Positions 7,719-12,350 of a DNA stretch of 12,350 nucleotides are shown one piece after another (the first letter of the stretch is position 1; each line of letters begins with the position of its first letter). Under the pieces are notes generated by a model, which saw only the letters and a program-made list of their open reading frames with translations, searched no databases and was not told the DNA's origin. A program made the translations under genes and the position numbers. Source of the DNA: Bacteroidales bacterium (lineage in GTDB: Bacteria; Bacteroidota; Bacteroidia; Bacteroidales; UBA932); assembly GCA_016283985.1 (NCBI GenBank), contig JAEENZ010000182.1, positions 1 to 12,350 of the forward strand, in the 5' to 3' direction.

Positions 7719-8688
7719 CCTTCCAGGTAACGCCCAATTCGAAATTGTTGCGGTTCCTGTCGCTGTCTCCGTAAAAGACGGCGTGCAGGCGCAGATTGTC
7801 CCTGCCTAGAGGGAACCATTCCAGGCCGCATCCCGCATACAGATACTCCGTGTCCGGAGCGATGACCACGTCGTAGGCCCTGCCGTCGGCATCGGTATTG
7901 AGCATATCGTTCCATTCATATCCGGCCTTGGCGCAGATGTTCCAGTTCCCAACGCTCCATATAAACTTGGAAATGACGCTCATGTCGGAGAAGAAGAACC
8001 GTGGCTGGCCGAACCATGCGCGGTTCATCACATCAATGTCGAGGATGGCATCCTTGAAGATGAAATGGTTGCCCAAGGAGATGTAATTGATGAAATCCTT
8101 CCTGTTGTCTTCCACGAAGTTTACGCTCCAGAGGGTTTTCCACCAGGGAAGCACTTCGCCTGTCCAGGCAAGGTTATATGCATAGATGGTAGGATCCCCG
8201 AGAGATAGCGGAGAATTGCATATCTGGGCCACAAGGCCCTGAGTGTCGGAAAAATGATACGTGGCGGAACCGCCGAAGGTGAAACATTGATAGAGGTTGT
8301 TGCAGAACTTGCTGTAGTAGTACACGTCGATAGGCGCGGCATCGTATTCATATCCTCCTATCATCACCGCGCTCTTGCCGAAAAGGAAACTCCAGTGTTC
8401 AGACGCCCTCCAATTGATATACATCATGTCGGTAGCATTGAACATGTTCTTCTCGTCGAAAACCTTCTTGTTGAGTTTCTGGCGTATGCGGTAGTTGATA
8501 TCCGGGCTGATGTGCCCGAGCATCTGGAAGTTGAGATATTCGCCCACGATCTGGCTGTTGTATACGCCGTTCTCGGTTTCCTGATGGAAGGTGGCCCTCA
8601 TGTCGAAGAACAGGTCGTCCACCTTGTTCTGTGCAAGGGCGGCGGTGCATAAGACCAGCCCCAGAAGTGCTATGAAGCTCTTTTTCAT
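7684..8688 (-). CDS. Porin-like outer-membrane beta-barrel protein (OprO/OprP-type)
   Basis: Probable outer-membrane channel, 334 residues from the preferred start. That start (8688) gives a classic signal peptide: MKKSF, a hydrophobic core, then AALAQ with likely cleavage near residue 20. Upstream codons to 8739 stay open but would put 17 polar residues ahead of the signal peptide and would cover the predicted promoter. The mature part has alternating, aromatic-rich strands, for example FDMRATFHQE near the start and NNFELGVTWKVNV near the end. Segments such as YRIRQKLNKK, WSFLFGKSAVMIGGYEYD and the PLSLGDP loop resemble Bacteroidetes proteins annotated as phosphate-selective porins, but the solute is not predictable. 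After the last strand an eight-residue polar tail, ISSAQGRR, is encoded in the overlap with the convergent DUF1846 gene. The barrel assignment is good; the exact family is moderate. Confidence 0.8.
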   Translation of the reverse strand: MKKSFIALLGLVLCTAALAQNKVDDLFFDMRATFHQETENGVYNSQIVGEYLNFQMLGHISPDINYRIRQKLNKKVFDEKNMFNATDMMYINWRASEHWSFLFGKSAVMIGGYEYDAAPIDVYYYSKFCNNLYQCFTFGGSATYHFSDTQGLVAQICNSPLSLGDPTIYAYNLAWTGEVLPWWKTLWSVNFVEDNRKDFINYISLGNHFIFKDAILDIDVMNRAWFGQPRFFFSDMSVISKFIWSVGNWNICAKAGYEWNDMLNTDADGRAYDVVIAPDTEYLYAGCGLEWFPLGRDNLRLHAVFYGDSDRNRNNFELGVTWKVNVISSAQGRR

Positions 8689-8709
8689 CAATGTGGTTAA
8701 AATGACAGA

Positions 8710-8740
8710 CGAAATTAGGTTAATATTTTGATTTGTCAAA
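8710..8740 (-). promoter_or_regulatory. Predicted promoter of the porin-like gene
   Basis: On the minus strand, TTTG (8740-8737) is followed after 19 bases by TAATTTCG (8717-8710), a seven-of-eight match to TAnnTTTG. The inferred transcription start near 8703 leaves about 15 bases before the ATG at 8688. This supports the shorter porin reading frame. Confidence 0.42.
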
Positions 8741-8757
8741 GCGTTTTTGCAAATTTG
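8727..8757 (+). promoter_or_regulatory. Predicted promoter of the YitT-EamA operon
   Basis: TTTG at 8727-8730 is followed after 19 bases by CAAATTTG (8750-8757), which differs from TAnnTTTG only at the first base. Transcription would start near 8764, about 14 bases before the ATG at 8778. It interleaves with the oppositely directed porin promoter, so the two may compete. Prediction from consensus only. Confidence 0.37.
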
Positions 8758-8777
8758 AATGATAAAACCGTGAAACC

Positions 8778-9707
8778 ATGACCAACATCCTCAAGCCACT
8801 AGCCACCGGAAAATTCTGGAAAGAACTGATAATAATGACCTTAGGCATGTCCTTCGGGGCCGCCGCGGTGTATTATTTCCTGATTCCGAGCAAACTTATC
8901 ATCGGCAGCATTTCCGGTCTTTCCATAGTCCTGTCCGAAGTGTTCGGGAATATGGGATTGGCCATCAAGGCATCGACTCTGATCCTCATCATCAATGCGA
9001 TACTGCTGGTGATGGCATGGCTGCTGATAGGTGCCGAATTCGGCATCAAGACGGTCTACACGGCCCTTATCCTCGGTCCGCTGATCGACCTGTGGGAGAA
9101 GATACTCCCCTACGACAGACTGATCACCGAAGGCACTTCCGTGATGAACGATCCCTGGCTGGATCTCATCTGCTTCGTGCTGATGCTGAGCATCTCCCAG
9201 GCCATTCTATTCCGCATCAATGCATCCACGGGAGGGCTGGACATCCTTGCCAAGATAGTCAACAAATACCTGCACTTCGACATCGGTGCCTCGGTTACCA
9301 TCGCAGGTGCAGTTATTTGCTGCTCCGCTTTCGCCATCAATCCTTTCCAAATGGTGATCATAGGCCTGATTGGCACGTGGATCAACGGGCTTGTCGTCGA
9401 TTTCTTCACCGACACGCTCAACCGCCGCAAACGCGTCTGCATCATCAGTAACCACCACGAAGAAATCAAAGACTACATTATCAATGAACTTCACCGTGGT
9501 TGCTCTCTCTATCATCTCCAGGGTGGTTTCACAGGAGAAGAGAAAATAGAGGTTGTGACACTCCTCACCCAGAACGAATATGCCAAGCTTTACAGTTACC
9601 TTACTGAGAAGAAGTTCGACCACTTCATCACAGCAGGCAACGTGAGTGAGATCTACGGATACTGGAACACCTCCAAAGGTGTTGAATCTTCAGAGAAAAT
9701 CAATTGA
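8778..9707 (+). CDS. YitT family membrane protein with C-terminal DUF2179 domain
   Basis: Integral inner-membrane protein of unknown transport or signalling role, 309 residues, the family's usual size. The N-terminal YitT region (about 15-208) shows roughly six hydrophobic helices, with GSISGLSIVLSE (43-54) and STGGLDILAK (150-159), both typical of the family. After LNRRKRV the soluble DUF2179 domain (about 218-298) follows, with HLQGGFTGEEK (246-256) and a conserved end near HFITAGNVSEIYG (282-294). The ATG at 8778 gives a short cytoplasmic lead before the first helix. Its TGA stop overlaps the TTG start of the EamA gene, so both products are probably made from one message. No substrate can be inferred. 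Confidence 0.92.
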   Translation: MTNILKPLATGKFWKELIIMTLGMSFGAAAVYYFLIPSKLIIGSISGLSIVLSEVFGNMGLAIKASTLILIINAILLVMAWLLIGAEFGIKTVYTALILGPLIDLWEKILPYDRLITEGTSVMNDPWLDLICFVLMLSISQAILFRINASTGGLDILAKIVNKYLHFDIGASVTIAGAVICCSAFAINPFQMVIIGLIGTWINGLVVDFFTDTLNRRKRVCIISNHHEEIKDYIINELHRGCSLYHLQGGFTGEEKIEVVTLLTQNEYAKLYSYLTEKKFDHFITAGNVSEIYGYWNTSKGVESSEKIN

Positions 9708-10639
9708 CAGCCCATATAGGAGAAATACTGTCGCTGACCGTTGCGATGATCTGGACCTGCACTGCGATCTTTGCAGACGAGGCCAGTCACCGTATCGGTT
9801 CCAACACGGTTAATGTAATCCGTCTCGTCCTGGGTACTTTCTTCCTCGGTGCTATCCTCTGGATAACCATCGGTGTTCCCTGGCCTCTGTATGCAGATTC
9901 CCGCACGTGGATGTGGCTAGCCCTGTCTGCCCTCGTGGGATATGTTTTCGGGGATTTCTGCCTTTTCAACTGCTACATTTATGTTGGCGCCCGTTTCGGC
10001 CAGCTGTTCATGACCATAGCACCTCTCATGGCCGCAATCGCAGGTTGGATCATGCTGGGCGAGGCCATGTCGTGGAAAGCGTGGATAGCGATGGCCATAA
10101 CCCTTTGCGGCATAGCCATTTCCATTCTCAGCCGGGGCGAAGACCATCATCTTCACACTTCCCTCCCCCTTATCGGCATCCTTCTTGGAATCGGCGCGGG
10201 CATCGGGCAGGGTGTCGGCCTGGTGCTAAGCAAGATCGGGATGCAGTATTATTCCGAGGTCATCCCGGAGGAAGCCACAAGGGTGGCCGCGATGATGCCG
10301 TTTGCAGCAACCATGATACGGGCCATCATAGGCGGTGCAGGATTCCTCCTTATCATGAGCCTGAGCCGAAAACTCTACATGCTCCGCGATGCCATCCATA
10401 ACAGAAAAGGCCTGATGTTCGCCATCCTGGTAACACTCACGGGGCCCGTGCTGGGCGTATCGCTTTCGCTGATGGCGGTGCGCTATGCAAATGCCGGGAT
10501 AGCGTCCACTCTGATGGCCCTCAGTCCTGTTTTCATCCTGCTGCCTTATTCCATCATTTATAAAAAGAAAATATCGCTGCGCGAGTTGCTTGGCGTAGTC
10601 GTCAGCGTTACCGGCGTAGCGATATTCTTCCTTATCTGA
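9704..10639 (+). CDS. EamA-type (DMT superfamily) permease
   Basis: Ten-helix drug/metabolite-transporter-type protein of the inner membrane, 311 residues, substrate unknown. Hydrophobic segments lie near 5-23, 36-57, 69-85, 93-115, 124-142, 154-176, 196-218, 238-258, 265-284 and 294-311, making two five-helix EamA repeats. Family-like features are LGEAMSW after helix 4 and the matching KKKISLRELLG before helix 10. The start is a TTG at 9704 whose last two bases belong to the TGA stop of the YitT gene (TTGA). The next ATG in frame (9746) would remove most of helix 1, so TTG is preferred. Translational coupling to the upstream gene is likely. The gene ends four bases before the convergent mscS-type gene, with no obvious terminator hairpin. 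Confidence 0.9.
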   Translation: MTAHIGEILSLTVAMIWTCTAIFADEASHRIGSNTVNVIRLVLGTFFLGAILWITIGVPWPLYADSRTWMWLALSALVGYVFGDFCLFNCYIYVGARFGQLFMTIAPLMAAIAGWIMLGEAMSWKAWIAMAITLCGIAISILSRGEDHHLHTSLPLIGILLGIGAGIGQGVGLVLSKIGMQYYSEVIPEEATRVAAMMPFAATMIRAIIGGAGFLLIMSLSRKLYMLRDAIHNRKGLMFAILVTLTGPVLGVSLSLMAVRYANAGIASTLMALSPVFILLPYSIIYKKKISLRELLGVVVSVTGVAIFFLI

Positions 10640-10643
10640 TCCC

Positions 10644-12350
10644 CTACTTTTCGGGCATCGACTTGATGTAGAGATCCCTCTGGGGGAACGGTATCTCGAC
10701 TCCGTGCTCGTTAAGGGCATTGTAGACCGCTTCCTTTGCGCGGGATGCGTAGGCCATTTTCTCTTCCACGGTGACGAACTGCACCACCTGGAGGTTGACG
10801 CTGCTGTCCCCGAAGTCCTGGAAACGTATCTGGATCCCAAACTTGGAATCAAGTATGTCGCGTCCGTATTTGTCGGTCTTCTGCAAAGGAAGCAAAGCCT
10901 CCAGGATAACCTTGCGGACTTCCTCGACATCCACACCGTACTTCACGCCGACGGTGAATGAGAGAAGCTCGTATGAGTGGTTCTTGGTGAGGTTCTTGAA
11001 GTTCTTGTTGAAGAGCGTGCTGTTCGGGAATGCCATCACGGAACCGTCTGCGGCAACAATCTGGGTAGTCTGGTAGGTGATGCTGTCCACCTTGCCGCGG
11101 ACTCCGTCACACTCCACGTAGTCGCCCACGCGAAGGCGTCCGGACATCAGCTGCACCCCATAGAAGAAGTTGTTCAGAATATCCTTCATGGCAAAACCGA
11201 GACCGGTGGCCAGGCCGGCGCCTATCACCTTCACGGCCGTTGTAGGAATCTTCAGGAGCACGAAGATAGTTATGATGTAGATACCCCAGAAGATGATTGC
11301 GATAACATTCTCCGCCAGGGTGAAATTAACCTGGTTCTCGTTAAGCACCTTCACGCTTGAGGCGTTCAGGATGCTCTTTATCTTGTATTGCCTGTACCAG
11401 GCCTTTGCAAAGTAATTCATGAACCTGAACAGGAAATACAGGGTCAGAACCATCACTATCTTATAGAAAGACAGGCTGATATATCCTTCAACGTTCAGGA
11501 ACGGGTATTTGAAGTATTCCGAGAACACCTCGGTGAGGTCGAACACTCCGGATGCCATATAGATGCTGAGAGGAATCGACACCACTATCGCAACCGGCAG
11601 CAGGGCCTGTTTGATGAAAGCATGAGGCCAGGTGACCGCGATCATGTCCCTGTCGTTGCGGTGGGGCATGTCCGGATGCTCCTGGATGTAGCGGCGCTTG
11701 ACATCCTGTATATTGTTCCTATAATAGATATTGAGGATATCGTATACGGCTGTAACCGTCTGCAGCAGGGTCAGCTGGAAGAACCACCAGATCAGGAGCT
11801 GCACGCCCAGCAGGACGTATCCCCAGAACGCAATCAGCGTCGTGGCCACCATCACCAGCATCGAGACGCTGCCAAAGATGAAGTCGCTCTGCGGCAGCAC
11901 CTTGCGGAAGCGCTTCAGCGTCCATCCCTGGAAAATGGTGAATATCAGCAGGATGGGCGGGAAGATTATGTTGATCAGGCTGTTGGGGATGAATGCGATG
12001 CGGAAGGATATGATGATGAAGCACATCAGCAAAGTAGGCAGGTAGAGCCTGATACCCTTGCGCACGCTGTCTTCGTTCACGCGAATGATGAGCGAAATGA
12101 AAATCGCAGCGAGCATCCACGCGAATTCCACGAGTATCTTGGAGGCCATGCTGAAGAAGTGCTGCGTGGAGAAGGCGCTGGCCAGCATGATGGAGAGTGC
12201 GAAGATGATTACCGTGAAGATAAGTGCAGTAGTGAACTTGTTCTTCAGCAGGCGGTCCTTCTTGAAGAGGTTCACTTTCCTGGTGAGGACGTTCACCAGC
12301 ACTATGCTAACCAAGATTGAAATTACGAGCCAGAACAATACGAAGACGGT
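10644..12350 (-). CDS. MscS-family mechanosensitive ion channel (5' end outside window)
   Basis: Tension-gated channel that releases solutes on osmotic downshock. The frame is open to the right edge. A TTG at 12338 could start it, but the codons before it (T-V-F-V) extend the first hydrophobic helix, so the true start is probably upstream. Counting that TTG as residue 1, 564 residues are seen. The N-terminal half is a large multi-helix region (about nine or ten segments between 1 and 364), much longer than the three-helix E. coli MscS. The pore helix follows at about 367-396, with Gly/Ala packing in KVIGAGLATGLGFAMKDIL. The beta domain has RVGDYVECDGVRGKVDSI (403-420) and AFPNSTLFNKNFKNLT (436-451). 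The C-terminal alpha/beta domain ends with IPFPQRDLYI (549-558). It converges on the EamA gene. The family is certain; the subtype is not. Confidence 0.93.
   Translation of the reverse strand, partial: TVFVLFWLVISILVSIVLVNVLTRKVNLFKKDRLLKNKFTTALIFTVIIFALSIMLASAFSTQHFFSMASKILVEFAWMLAAIFISLIIRVNEDSVRKGIRLYLPTLLMCFIIISFRIAFIPNSLINIIFPPILLIFTIFQGWTLKRFRKVLPQSDFIFGSVSMLVMVATTLIAFWGYVLLGVQLLIWWFFQLTLLQTVTAVYDILNIYYRNNIQDVKRRYIQEHPDMPHRNDRDMIAVTWPHAFIKQALLPVAIVVSIPLSIYMASGVFDLTEVFSEYFKYPFLNVEGYISLSFYKIVMVLTLYFLFRFMNYFAKAWYRQYKIKSILNASSVKVLNENQVNFTLAENVIAIIFWGIYIITIFVLLKIPTTAVKVIGAGLATGLGFAMKDILNNFFYGVQLMSGRLRVGDYVECDGVRGKVDSITYQTTQIVAADGSVMAFPNSTLFNKNFKNLTKNHSYELLSFTVGVKYGVDVEEVRKVILEALLPLQKTDKYGRDILDSKFGIQIRFQDFGDSSVNLQVVQFVTVEEKMAYASRAKEAVYNALNEHGVEIPFPQRDLYIKSMPEK

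Noticed and set aside
7733..7747. Short palindrome CAATTCGAAATTG near the DUF1846 stop
   Set aside because: A five-bp AT-rich stem inside the porin coding sequence with no T-tract; too weak for a terminator.
11388..12320. 310-codon plus-strand open frame opposite the MscS gene
   Set aside because: The translation is dominated by His, Asp, Glu and Gln, as expected when hydrophobic helices are read antisense; no family motif.

Overview
The window looks like part of a Bacteroidota chromosome, probably Bacteroidales. The evidence is a type III glutamine synthetase (the GlnN family first described in Bacteroides), no Shine-Dalgarno sequence before any of the starts I inspected, promoter-like boxes of the Bacteroidetes TTTG / TAnnTTTG type, a lipoprotein-anchored alpha-L-fucosidase, and an OprO/OprP-like outer-membrane barrel. 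No tRNA, rRNA, CRISPR array, insertion sequence or phage gene is visible. Coding density is very high; the only non-coding stretches over 50 bases are 6140-6248 and 8689-8777, both between divergent genes.

Region 1 (1-6139, all minus strand) is a tightly packed set transcribed leftwards: glnN (glutamine synthetase III), guaA (GMP synthase), pyrG (CTP synthase), then a GH29 fucosidase that runs off the left edge. The gaps are 5, 2 and 13 bases, so one transcript is likely. The first enzyme makes glutamine, and the next two spend its amide nitrogen on GTP and CTP synthesis. The fucosidase is a catabolic lipoprotein and does not fit that theme.

Region 2 (6140-8777) starts with a 109-base AT-rich divergent promoter region. 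It holds an 11-bp perfect inverted repeat near both start codons, and a 10-bp perfect hairpin whose loop contains the start codon of the rightward gene. That gene encodes a DUF1846/UPF0371 protein of unknown biochemical role. It overlaps, tail to tail by 35 bases, a leftward porin-like gene.

Region 3 (8778-10639, plus strand) is a two-gene membrane operon: a YitT/DUF2179 protein and an EamA-type transporter joined by a TTGA stop/start overlap. Region 4 (10644-12350, minus strand) is a large MscS-type mechanosensitive channel whose 5' end lies beyond the right edge.

Most of the window is housekeeping and membrane genes. I see no clearly new multi-gene system. The parts most worth a second look are the glutamine-making/glutamine-spending gene string and the structured control region it shares with the uncharacterised DUF1846 gene.
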